Source of the DNA: Evtepia sp.
GTDB lineage: Bacteria > Bacillota > Clostridia > Oscillospirales > Oscillospiraceae
DNA: 8,585 bases
Assembly (NCBI GenBank): GCA_020025735.1
Contig: JAHHRP010000083.1
Location: forward strand, 1 to 8,585
Direction of reading: 5' to 3'
This document shows positions 1-6,204 of the stretch, piece by piece (position 1 is the first letter of the stretch; each line of letters starts with the position of its first letter). A program made the translations under genes and the position numbers. The notes below the pieces were generated by a model. It saw only the letters and a program-made list of their open reading frames with translations. It did no database searches and was not told the DNA's origin.

Positions 1-168
1 GGTAAAATGAAAGAGCTGTGGTTTTATTGGTCCCACCTCTTCCCCGCCCCGGAAAAACCTCTGAAGGCCATGCGGAAAGCCAAAACACTTACAGACTATA
101 CCTTCGCCGTCCAGACCCTCTTTCGAGATCAGGACCTTCTTCCCAACGCACACTTTACCCCCTCTTGA
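1..168 (+). CDS. tRNA-dihydrouridine synthase family protein, C-terminal end (5' truncated by window)
   Basis: This is the last 55 codons of a gene entering from the left, ending with TGA at 166-168. The enzyme family reduces uridine to dihydrouridine in tRNA D-loops using FMN and NADPH in the cytoplasm. The visible tail begins GKMKELWFYW, continues through SHLFP and a basic RKAKTL stretch, and ends with TFAVQTLFRDQ. This matches, from memory, the C-terminal helical domain of the Clostridia-type Dus proteins (KMKELWFY...LF...K..RKA...Y......F). The catalytic TIM barrel and its cysteine lie outside the window, so the assignment rests on the C-terminal signature alone. No intrinsic terminator is evident after the stop, and the next gene has its own promoter at 251. 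Codon use is GC-rich like valS. Confidence 0.7.
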   Translation, partial: GKMKELWFYWSHLFPAPEKPLKAMRKAKTLTDYTFAVQTLFRDQDLLPNAHFTPS

Positions 169-250
169 CTGTACCATGAGACTCTCCCGCTCGCTCCAGT
201 CTCATTCTCTCCGCCCACGCTGCCAGAGCCAACCACCAGGAAAATCCCCC

Positions 251-279
251 TTGACAACTTCCCCAAGTTTTTTTATACT
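251..279 (+). promoter_or_regulatory. sigma-A promoter of the T-box/valS operon
   Basis: The -35 TTGACA (251-256) is a perfect consensus. The -10 TATACT (274-279) differs from consensus at one position, and the spacer is exactly 17 nt. Transcription should begin near 286, just before stem I of the T-box leader. The interval 169-250 between the upstream stop codon and this promoter shows nothing I can interpret. Confidence 0.9.
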
Positions 280-285
280 AATCTT

Positions 286-535
286 TACATCACAAAGGCA
301 AGGATGGGAAGGAGTACGCGGCAGAGCAGGGTTTAGAGAGGAGACGGATGGTGCAAGTCTCTCCCCAGCAGCGCGGAAGGTCGTCCCGGAGCCGCCCGCC
401 GGAACCCGCAGTACGGCAGGCCGACATTCCCTCGTTACGGGAAAACAAGTGCGGATGGGCTTTCCTCCATCCGAATTCAGGTGGTACCGCGGAAACACTT
501 CGCCCTGAGTCCCAGTCGGGACCAGGGCGTTTTTT
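286..535 (+). ncRNA. T-box riboswitch, probably tRNA-Val responsive
   Basis: This leader senses uncharged tRNA and controls transcription of the aminoacyl-tRNA synthetase operon downstream. Stem I features are visible: GAGTA near 312-316, an AGAGAG bulge at 335-340, and a distal hairpin with GAGAC (341-345) pairing GTCTC (357-361) around a GGATGGTGCAA loop. A specifier-loop-like GAAG precedes GTC (380-382), a valine codon followed by a purine, which fits valS. Stem III is CGGATGG (452-458) with CCATCCG (467-473). The conserved T-box AGGTGGTACCGCGG lies at 479-492. Its TGGT (482-485) can pair with the ACCA end of tRNA-Val. The antiterminator pairs TCAGG (477-481) with CCTGA (504-508), which excludes the terminator. 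The stem II pseudoknot was not resolved, and the specifier was read by eye. Confidence 0.93.
501..535 (+). terminator. T-box regulated intrinsic terminator
   Basis: CGCCCTG (501-507) pairs with CAGGGCG (523-529) and GTCCC (509-513) pairs with GGGAC (518-522). The loop is AGTC, A508 is bulged, and T6 follows at 530-535. The 5' arm contains the CCTGA needed for the antiterminator, so the two folds are mutually exclusive, as expected for a transcription-attenuating T-box. Confidence 0.93.
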
Positions 536-566
536 GTTTCCCCTGCCAGGGAAGAGGAGGTAGTTT

Positions 567-1094
567 ATGAACGAGTCATTGTATCCCTTTGTCAACCAAA
601 CCACCTACGACGTCCAGGCCCTCTCCGCCCTCAACCAGATGGCAGAGGCCACGGTACGCAAGGAGAAATCCCGCCGGACCAAAAGCCTGTGCTGGCTGTT
701 GGGTGTGGCTGGTCTGGTGGCTGGAGCCTACTGTTATCCCCACCAGAGTCTGGTGGGCAGTCTGCTGCTGCTCTATGGCGTGATTCTGCTGTTGGTTGCC
801 GTCTCCTGGAAATCCTTCCAACTGCGTTCCTCCCTGCGCCAGCTCCAGCGCGGGATGCGGGAATGTACCTATGAGTTTGACGAAGATGAGATCCGCTGCA
901 ACACCGAAGCCGGTCTCACCCGGTACACCTACGAACAGGCGTATGCCGTGGTTTCCAACAACGACTGGTTTGCCATTTTCTTTGACATCAGCCACGGCAT
1001 CATCATTCGGAAAGATGGCTTTACTGTGGGCGATCCCCTCTCCTTCAAAGCGTTCCTCGGCCAGCATACCCAGCTTCCAATCCAGGAGATTTGA
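567..1094 (+). CDS. YcxB-like two-helix membrane protein
   Basis: This 175-residue protein has a ribosome binding site AGAGGAGG (553-560) six bases before the ATG. Its N-terminal 40 residues are polar and end in a basic RKEKSRR stretch. Two hydrophobic segments follow at about 41-57 and 61-80, then a basic linker and a soluble C-terminal domain (about 98-168) with alternating beta-like strands. This resembles the YcxB-like domain: Y.F.EDEI, a central TYEQAYAV, then IIIRKDGF and a final F..FL. The layout fits YcxB-like proteins, whose function is not established. It is the first gene after the T-box, with 76 bases to valS and no terminator between, so it is probably made when charged tRNA-Val is low. 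I infer co-transcription and do not know its role. The family call is from memory. Confidence 0.75.
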   Translation: MNESLYPFVNQTTYDVQALSALNQMAEATVRKEKSRRTKSLCWLLGVAGLVAGAYCYPHQSLVGSLLLLYGVILLLVAVSWKSFQLRSSLRQLQRGMRECTYEFDEDEIRCNTEAGLTRYTYEQAYAVVSNNDWFAIFFDISHGIIIRKDGFTVGDPLSFKAFLGQHTQLPIQEI

Positions 1095-1170
1095 CCTCAC
1101 CGCCCCTTTCGCGGCACGCGGCACAAACGGTGCAAACTATGACGTATTTTCAGGAGGAAGAAAACGTATT

Positions 1171-3825
1171 ATGAGAAAAGAATTGTCAAAAGTCTATGAT
1201 CCCCATGAGGTAGAGGAGAGAATCTATCATCAGTGGGAAGAAAATAAGTGTTTCGCCGGGGTGCGGGACGCGAAGAAAAAGCCATACACCATCGTCATGC
1301 CTCCCCCCAATGTCACTGGACAGCTCCACATGGGGCACGCCATGGACTGTACTTTGCAAGACATCCTCATCCGTTTTAAGCGGATGGAAGGCTACGCTGC
1401 CCTTTGGGTCCCCGGCACTGACCATGCCGGCATCGCCACTCAAATCAAAGTGGAGGAAGAACTGCGCGTCAAGGAAGGGTTGAGCCGCTATGATCTTGGC
1501 CGTGAAAAGTTCCTGGATCGGGTTTGGGCCTGGAAAGCCATGTACGGCGACCGGATCGTAGCCCAGCAGAAAAAGCTGGGTGCCTCCTGCGACTGGGACC
1601 GTGCCCGCTTCACCATGGATGAAGGCTGTTCCAATGCCGTGCGGGAAACTTTCTGCGAACTGTATGAAAAGGGGCTTATCTACAAGGGCAGCCGCATCAT
1701 CAACTGGTGCCCCAACTGTGTCACTGCCCTGTCTGACGCAGAGGTAGAATATGTGGACAAGCCCGGCCACCTGTGGCACCTGCGCTATCCCCTGGCCGAT
1801 GGCTCCGGCTATCTGGTTGTGGCCACCACCCGGCCGGAGACCATGATGGGGGATACCGGCGTTGCCGTCCACCCAGACGACGAGCGGTACAAGCATCTGG
1901 TGGGCAAGACCTGTATCCTGCCCCTGATGGATCGGGAAATCCCCATTGTGGCCGATGACTATGTAGAAATGGACTTCGGCACCGGCTGCGTGAAGATGAC
2001 TCCCGCCCACGACCCCAACGACTTCGAGGTGGGGCTGCGGCACAACCTGGAAACCATCCGTGTGCTGGATGACAACGGTGTTGTCAACGCCCACGGCGGC
2101 AAGTACGAGGGTATGGACCGCTATGAGGCCCGTAAGGCGGTGGTCGCTGACCTGGAAGCCCTGGGGCTAATCGAAAAGATTGAGGACCACGGCCACAACG
2201 TGGGTACCTGCTACCGCTGCCACAACGATGTGGAACCCATTATCTCTGCCCAGTGGTTCGTGAAGATGCAGCCCCTGGCCAAGGAGGCTCTGCGGGTAGT
2301 CAACGAGGGGGAAACCAAGTTTGTCCCCGACCGCTTCGCCAAGACCTATACCAACTGGATGGAAAACGTCCACGACTGGTGCATCTCCCGTCAGCTGTGG
2401 TGGGGCCACCAGATCCCCGTGTGGTACTGCGATGACTGCGGCCACATGACCGTCACCCGCCACGACCCTACCAAGTGCGAAACGTGCGGCTCGGCACACA
2501 TTCAGCGGGACCCTGATGTGCTGGACACCTGGTTCTCCTCTGCTCTGTGGCCCTTCTCCACCCTTGGCTGGCCGGAAAACACGGAAGATCTGGACTATTT
2601 CTATCCCACCGATGTGCTGGTCACCGGCTATGATATCATCTTCTTCTGGGTGGCCCGGATGATCTTCTCCGGCTGCGAGCAGACGAAAAAGACCCCATTC
2701 CATACTGTTTTTATTCACGGGCTGGTCCGGGACGACCAGGGCCGAAAAATGTCCAAGTCTCTGGGCAACGGCATCGATCCACTGGAAATGGCAGACAAAT
2801 ACGGCGCAGATGCCCTCCGCTTTAATCTGGTCACCGGCAACTCCCCCGGCAATGATATGCGCTTCTATACCGAACGGTGCGAGGCCATGCGGAACTTTGC
2901 CAACAAGATCTGGAACGCCTCCCGCTTCCTGATGATGAACTTAACCATTGAAACCAACGCCCTGCCAGAAAAACTGGAACTGGAGGACAAGTGGATTCTC
3001 TCCAAGCTTAACACCGTCATCGCCGAGGTCACAGAGAACATGGACCACTACGAACTGGGTGTGGCCGCGCAGAAGATTTACGACTTCCTCTGGGACACCT
3101 ATTGCGACTGGTACATTGAGATGACCAAAGCCCGTCTCCAGGGCGATGACCCTGCCGCCAAGGAACAGGCCCAGCGTGTGCTGTGCTACGTTCTCACGGA
3201 CATTCTCAAGCTGCTGCATCCCTTCATGCCTTTCCTCACTGAGGAAATCTGGCAGGCCCTGCCCCACGAGGCAGGCAACGAAGTGAAGTTCCTCATGCTT
3301 CAGGACTGGCCCAAGTACCATGATGCGCTGGCCTTCCCCCAAGAGGAAAAGGCCGTGGAACTGCTCATGGATGCCGTGAAAGCGGTCCGAACCCGCCGCG
3401 CAGAGATGAATGTGCCTCCCTCCAAGAAAGCCCATCTCACCATCGCCACCCTGGAGCAGGAGATCTTCATCGCCGGGATTCCTTTCCTCAAGCGTCTGGG
3501 CTACGCCAGCGACGTCACCGTCACCGGCCCTGACGGGCTGGGCAGCGACAAGGAGGAGGCCGCCAAGGGCGTCGTCACCGTCATCACCCATGTGGCACGC
3601 ATCGGGATGCCCCTGGCCGAGCTGGTGGACCTGGAAAAGGAAAAGGCTCGCATCGCCAAGGAACTGAAAAAGAATAAGGGCGAGCTGGAAAAGCTCACCA
3701 ACAAACTCTCCAACCCCGGCTTCCTGTCTAAAGCCCCAGAGAATGTAGTCAAAGCCGAGCAGGAACGTGCAGAAAAACTCACTGCCCTCATCACCAAGCT
3801 GGAGGAGCAAGCACAGGGCCTGTAA
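1171..3825 (+). CDS. valS: valyl-tRNA synthetase
   Basis: This is a class I aminoacyl-tRNA synthetase of 884 residues that charges tRNA-Val with valine in the cytoplasm. The frame is open back to 796, but the ATG at 1171 with AGGAGG at 1152-1157 gives the usual ValRS N-terminus. The Rossmann-fold signature PPPNVTGQLHMGHA carries HMGH at residues 53-56, and KMSKS is at 526-530. The CP1 editing domain, which removes mischarged threonine, is marked by TTRPET at 219-224. A zinc-ribbon pattern CxxC (420, 423) and CxxC (436, 439) follows WCISRQLWWG. The last 65 residues form a charged, Leu/Lys/Glu-rich coiled coil, the ValRS tRNA-binding arm. All catalytic motifs are intact. It is controlled by the T-box upstream and ended by the terminator at 3847. 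Confidence 0.99.
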   Translation: MRKELSKVYDPHEVEERIYHQWEENKCFAGVRDAKKKPYTIVMPPPNVTGQLHMGHAMDCTLQDILIRFKRMEGYAALWVPGTDHAGIATQIKVEEELRVKEGLSRYDLGREKFLDRVWAWKAMYGDRIVAQQKKLGASCDWDRARFTMDEGCSNAVRETFCELYEKGLIYKGSRIINWCPNCVTALSDAEVEYVDKPGHLWHLRYPLADGSGYLVVATTRPETMMGDTGVAVHPDDERYKHLVGKTCILPLMDREIPIVADDYVEMDFGTGCVKMTPAHDPNDFEVGLRHNLETIRVLDDNGVVNAHGGKYEGMDRYEARKAVVADLEALGLIEKIEDHGHNVGTCYRCHNDVEPIISAQWFVKMQPLAKEALRVVNEGETKFVPDRFAKTYTNWMENVHDWCISRQLWWGHQIPVWYCDDCGHMTVTRHDPTKCETCGSAHIQRDPDVLDTWFSSALWPFSTLGWPENTEDLDYFYPTDVLVTGYDIIFFWVARMIFSGCEQTKKTPFHTVFIHGLVRDDQGRKMSKSLGNGIDPLEMADKYGADALRFNLVTGNSPGNDMRFYTERCEAMRNFANKIWNASRFLMMNLTIETNALPEKLELEDKWILSKLNTVIAEVTENMDHYELGVAAQKIYDFLWDTYCDWYIEMTKARLQGDDPAAKEQAQRVLCYVLTDILKLLHPFMPFLTEEIWQALPHEAGNEVKFLMLQDWPKYHDALAFPQEEKAVELLMDAVKAVRTRRAEMNVPPSKKAHLTIATLEQEIFIAGIPFLKRLGYASDVTVTGPDGLGSDKEEAAKGVVTVITHVARIGMPLAELVDLEKEKARIAKELKKNKGELEKLTNKLSNPGFLSKAPENVVKAEQERAEKLTALITKLEEQAQGL

Positions 3826-3846
3826 TTTATCAAACAATTATTTTCT

Positions 3847-3889
3847 CACCCCGCCAACCTTCCAACGAAAGGTGGCGGGGTGTTTTTTT
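3847..3889 (+). terminator. intrinsic terminator after valS
   Basis: CACCCCGCC (3847-3855) pairs perfectly with GGCGGGGTG (3874-3882), extended inward by ACCT/AGGT, and seven T follow at 3883-3889. It lies 21 bases after the valS stop and separates the T-box operon from the sigma-factor operon. Confidence 0.95.
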
Positions 3890-3918
3890 GAAAAACTTTC
3901 AGATTTTTTCGCGTTTCC

Positions 3919-3946
3919 TGTGATAAAATGGCCCCGTAAATCGTTA
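3919..3946 (+). promoter_or_regulatory. putative ECF-type promoter of the sigma/anti-sigma operon (copy A)
   Basis: The -35-like TGTGAT (3919-3924) and -10-like CGTTA (3942-3946) are separated by 17 nt, the geometry of ECF promoters. The block 3915-3948 matches 5205-5238 without gaps at 27 of 34 positions, including identical runs AAAATGGCC and AAATCGTTA. It sits about 20 bases before the sigma-factor start, so autoregulation is likely. An overlapping sigma-A-like TAAAAT (3924-3929) has no good -35 and is not kept in copy B, so it is less likely to matter. Confidence 0.6.
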
Positions 3947-3965
3947 TTACAATAAAGGGAGGTGA

Positions 3966-4493
3966 ATGTCCTTCATGCTCTCCATGTTGCTGGCCGTCCT
4001 GGAGACCCCAACGGAGAAAGCCGTCTTTGCCCAGTTTTATAAAACCAATCACGCTAATCTGCACCGCTATGCCTTCTATCTAGTCAAAAGCCCCGACCAC
4101 GTGGAAGACGTCATGCAGACCGCCTGGCTCCAGTGTGTCAGGTATGCGGATCGGTTCCTCACCCTGCCAGCGGAAAAGCGCCTGCCCTGGATGATCACCA
4201 TTGTGAAAAACACCGCATTCACGCACCTTCGCACCATATCACGCACCGTTCCTCTGGACCCCGACTGGGATGTTCCCGCCCAGGAAGAAGGAGATGTCAG
4301 CGGCATCGTAGAGGTCATCCGCGCCATGCCAGAACAGTACCGCACCATTTTAGAACTAAAATTTCTTTTCGAACTGGAGGACAAGGAGATCGCCCAGCGG
4401 GTTGGGCTGACCCCATCGGCCGTAAGTACCCGGATCAGCCGGGGCCGAAAACTCCTCCAGGAAATCCTGCGAAAGGAGGGATATCATGAATAA
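3966..4493 (+). CDS. ECF-type RNA polymerase sigma factor
   Basis: At 175 residues this is the usual length for extracytoplasmic-function sigma factors. Such factors direct RNA polymerase to a small regulon when freed from an anti-sigma partner. Region 2 lies at about residues 20-85, with a helix around the segment DHVEDVMQTAWLQ that resembles the conserved DAEDxxQxxF core. Region 4 lies at about 115-170, with MPEQYRTILEL, then DKEIAQRVGLTPSAVSTRISRGRK as the helix-turn-helix (139-162). The start is uncertain. GGGAGGTGA (3957-3965) touches the first ATG (3966), whereas the ATG at 3975 has a more normal nine-base gap and would give 172 residues beginning MLSMLLAVLE. The stop overlaps the next start by eight bases. 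Partnership with the next gene is inferred from that overlap. Confidence 0.93.
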   Translation: MSFMLSMLLAVLETPTEKAVFAQFYKTNHANLHRYAFYLVKSPDHVEDVMQTAWLQCVRYADRFLTLPAEKRLPWMITIVKNTAFTHLRTISRTVPLDPDWDVPAQEEGDVSGIVEVIRAMPEQYRTILELKFLFELEDKEIAQRVGLTPSAVSTRISRGRKLLQEILRKEGYHE

Positions 4494-5202
4494 TATCCCT
4501 GAAGCGTTTCAGATCCGCCAAGCACTTCTCCAGGCAGCACTGGAAGACTATCAAAATGCCCTAATCTCTGCCCCGTCGGCTCCGGCCCATTCCCCAGCCT
4601 ACTGCCGGTGGGAGAAGCGCCTCCTTCGCAACCCTGTCGCACTTCTGCGCCGTCAGGGCCGTACACCCTGGGCCAAGGCTCTGAGAACGGCAGCCTGCCT
4701 GCTGCTGGTGGTCTCTCTCTCTGCCGCCACAATTTTAGCCACCAGTGCTCAGGCACGAGAATGGGTTGCCCGGTGGATTGTCCGGGAGAATGACACCCAT
4801 ATCTCTTATGACTTTCAAGGCCCAGCCCCCGCTGACCAAATGGCTGCTTGGGCCCCCACCTACTTACCAGAGGGGTACACTCAAACAAGGTATAATGATC
4901 TGGAGAATCTGGTTGATATTTTCTATGGTACGGATAATCCCGAAATGCAGATTCATTTCAGCTATCAGCGTTTAGCATCGGGTGAAGGGGAAAATTTGGA
5001 CAATGAACACTATACTACCTCTGATATTTTCATTAACGGTATCTATGGACAACTGTATACTGCATCTGATAACTACCCAAATATGATTGTTTGGTTTGAT
5101 GAAAGTGCTGGATATTCCTTCTTCTTAGCTGCGCAACTCCCTGTTAACGAACTGGTCAAGATTGCAGAAAGTGTGCAAAATGCCGAATCGCAAAATTTTT
5201 GA
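4486..5202 (+). CDS. membrane-anchored anti-sigma factor, DUF4367-like
   Basis: This 238-residue protein starts inside the sigma gene (eight-base overlap), with GAAAGGAGGG at 4471-4480 as its ribosome binding site. Residues 1-64 are a polar, basic cytoplasmic part that probably binds the sigma factor. A single membrane helix spans about 66-86. Residues 90-238 form an extracytoplasmic sensor domain with WAPTYLPEGY at 122-131, INGIYGQLY near 183-191, and a final ELVKIAESV at 222-230. This is the pattern I associate with DUF4367 domains. By family logic it holds the sigma factor at the membrane until an envelope signal arrives; the signal is unknown. No zinc-binding HxxxCxxC motif is present. 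Composition changes inside the gene: 41 of 60 bases are G or C at 4561-4620, against 47 of 120 at 4921-5040. No terminator follows before the next promoter. Confidence 0.85.
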   Translation: MNNIPEAFQIRQALLQAALEDYQNALISAPSAPAHSPAYCRWEKRLLRNPVALLRRQGRTPWAKALRTAACLLLVVSLSAATILATSAQAREWVARWIVRENDTHISYDFQGPAPADQMAAWAPTYLPEGYTQTRYNDLENLVDIFYGTDNPEMQIHFSYQRLASGEGENLDNEHYTTSDIFINGIYGQLYTASDNYPNMIVWFDESAGYSFFLAAQLPVNELVKIAESVQNAESQNF

Positions 5203-5208
5203 AATTCT

Positions 5209-5236
5209 TGTAAGAAAATGGCCTCTCAAATCGTTA
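5209..5236 (+). promoter_or_regulatory. putative ECF-type promoter of the small-protein cassette (copy B)
   Basis: TGTAAG (5209-5214), a 17-nt spacer and CGTTA (5232-5236) repeat the arrangement in front of the sigma gene. The surrounding 34 bases match copy A at 27 positions with the same spacing. The -35 begins only seven bases after the anti-sigma stop, so the two genes downstream can be transcribed separately from the sigma operon by the same sigma factor. A 7-bp inverted repeat (AAAGAGT 5245-5251, ACTCTTT 5267-5273) lies in the predicted leader. Confidence 0.6.
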
Positions 5237-5286
5237 ATTGAGTGAAAGAGTCCAAACAAATCATAAACTCTTTATAAATAAAGAAG

Positions 5287-5295
5287 AAAGGGGGG
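5287..5295 (+). promoter_or_regulatory. strong ribosome binding site in front of ATG 5303
   Basis: AAAGGGGGG lies seven bases before the ATG at 5303, the ideal distance. It is 27 bases before the ATG at 5323 that opens the long frame, which is too far for direct initiation. Ribosomes should therefore load on the seven-codon frame first. Confidence 0.75.
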
Positions 5296-5302
5296 TTATT
5301 TT

Positions 5303-5326
5303 ATGACAAAGCGTTACGTTTTATGA
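5303..5326 (+). other. seven-codon leader frame or broken N-terminus of the next gene
   Basis: ATG at 5303 encodes MTKRYVL and stops at TGA 5324-5326. That stop overlaps the ATG at 5323 as ATGA. The peptide supplies the basic residues expected at the start of a signal peptide, and the following frame supplies the hydrophobic core and cleavage region. Three readings are possible. One is a one-base loss in the TTTT run (5319-5322) of an originally single gene. The second is translational coupling through ATGA. The third is -1 slippage at the run. Confidence 0.5.
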
Positions 5327-5610
5327 CTGGCTATGCCATCGGATTTGGCATAGCAACCTATCTTTTCCCTGGTAGTGCGTCGCAGGCTGCAGAAGTATGC
5401 GCTAACATTGGACTTGCACTGAAAAGCAAAGCCGAGGAACTTGCCGATGAATCAAATACCCTTTCCTATCAGGTTACTTCGTATGGCCGTGCTGGCAATG
5501 ACACATTCACTTTCTATAAAAAATATGCAGGAACTTATTATACCGAGGCAAATTACAAAGGCGGCATCATTTACAAAGACCTCTATGAACTTAGGACTAC
5601 TCTTTCCTAA
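5323..5610 (+). CDS. small exported protein of unknown function, N-terminus possibly frameshifted
   Basis: The long frame gives 95 residues that I do not recognise. Residues 3-16 are hydrophobic (GYAIGFGIATYLFP), and SASQA is a plausible signal-peptidase site around residues 18-22. Without the MTKRYVL part encoded just upstream in another frame, the signal peptide has no positive N-region. The mature part would be about 73 residues with one cysteine. It is helical at first (ALKSKAEELADE), then rich in Tyr, Thr and Gly, suggesting beta strands (YQVTSYGRAGNDTF, YAGTYYTEANYKGG). It is AT-richer than the flanking operons. Its position after ECF promoter copy B suggests it is made and exported when the sigma factor is active. 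It could be an envelope-stress effector or a small secreted peptide, but nothing in the sequence decides this. Confidence 0.6.
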   Translation: MTGYAIGFGIATYLFPGSASQAAEVCANIGLALKSKAEELADESNTLSYQVTSYGRAGNDTFTFYKKYAGTYYTEANYKGGIIYKDLYELRTTLS

Positions 5611-5658
5611 GATCTCAATTTGTACATCTAAATCTTCTTGGTTAAGGGGGGGTATGCA

Positions 5659-6093
5659 ATGAAGAAAAACGCAAAGATTACGTTTGGTATTCTCGGCGTG
5701 CTTCTGATTGTCTTGGTGCTTGCACTTTGGGTCATTCCCAATGTGCGTGTTGCAGTCGATTCAAACTCCAAACAAATTCTTTCGGAAGCTGCTCAGTTAA
5801 TTTCAGAGTACCAAGAGCGCAGCGGAAGGGAAGGATCTCCTTCTCAAGAAGATGTCTGTCAGGATTTAGTATACCTAACTTACCAAGGTATTCATGTTGA
5901 GCAAATTTTCACCGCGGAAAATAACACTATTGTTTACAAAATAGATTTTCGTGAGGGAAATGAAGTTCAAACCGCCACCTATGTGGATGTTACAAAGACC
6001 TGGGATGGTACACTCTACTACCACATAACGGATGATCGTGGTAGCAATGATATGATCCGTGTTCGACCATGGGGAAGTTCGAAAATTCTCTAA
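5659..6093 (+). CDS. single-pass membrane-anchored protein of unknown function
   Basis: This 144-residue protein has a ribosome binding site AAGGGGGG (5644-5651) seven bases before the ATG at 5659. An upstream in-frame TTG (5638) would place that site inside the gene, so I reject it. Residues 1-7 are basic (MKKNAKI) and a hydrophobic helix spans about 8-28. The remaining 115 residues should face outward, giving an uncleaved N-terminal anchor. The outer part begins helical (KQILSEAAQLISEYQERSG) and then becomes beta-rich (NNTIVYKIDF, ATYVDVTKTWDGTLYYHI). It has one cysteine and no catalytic motif that I recognise. It follows the 5323-5610 gene by 48 bases without a terminator, and the two share the promoter at 5209 and the same G-run type of ribosome binding site. 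A functional pair is inferred. Confidence 0.8.
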   Translation: MKKNAKITFGILGVLLIVLVLALWVIPNVRVAVDSNSKQILSEAAQLISEYQERSGREGSPSQEDVCQDLVYLTYQGIHVEQIFTAENNTIVYKIDFREGNEVQTATYVDVTKTWDGTLYYHITDDRGSNDMIRVRPWGSSKIL

Positions 6094-6130
6094 CCCTATT
6101 CCTTCCTGTTATCCCCTGACATACGATTGC

Positions 6131-6166
6131 CAATGTGCCAGCCCTAATCCTCGGGCTGGCACATTG
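6131..6166 (+). terminator. 14-bp perfect hairpin ending the cassette, without an adjacent T run
   Basis: CAATGTGCCAGCCC (6131-6144) pairs perfectly with GGGCTGGCACATTG (6153-6166) around an eight-base loop. The nearest T run (TTTTT, 6178-6182) is 11 bases away, and the opposite strand has none adjacent either. It is positioned like a terminator for the 5303-6093 genes but is not a canonical one. It could instead be a transcript-stabilising stem. Confidence 0.6.
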
Positions 6167-6204
6167 CTCTCTCACAGTTTTTAGAGAAATCTCTCCCCAT
6201 CCTA

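Noticed and set aside
176..604. Several open frames on both strands across the T-box leader
   Set aside because: The region is explained by a structured RNA leader with promoter, T-box motif and terminator; the frames have no ribosome binding sites.
796..1170. Open N-terminal extension of the valS frame back to 796
   Set aside because: It overlaps the YcxB-like gene in another frame, has low-complexity shadow composition, and the ATG at 1171 has a good ribosome binding site and the normal ValRS beginning.
1186..2094. Long minus-strand open frame (302 codons) inside valS
   Set aside because: It is antisense to a strongly conserved gene, has no ribosome binding site and no recognisable domain; it arises from GC-rich codon bias.
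2941..3837. Minus-strand open frame (298 codons) across the valS 3' end
   Set aside because: It is the mirror of valS coding sequence, including its coiled coil, and no protein family signal is visible.
3922..3929. Sigma-A-like -10 (GATAAAAT) before the sigma-factor gene
   Set aside because: There is no matching -35 at 16-18 nt, and the sequence is GAAAAT in the otherwise matching copy B; it lies in the spacer of the proposed ECF promoter.
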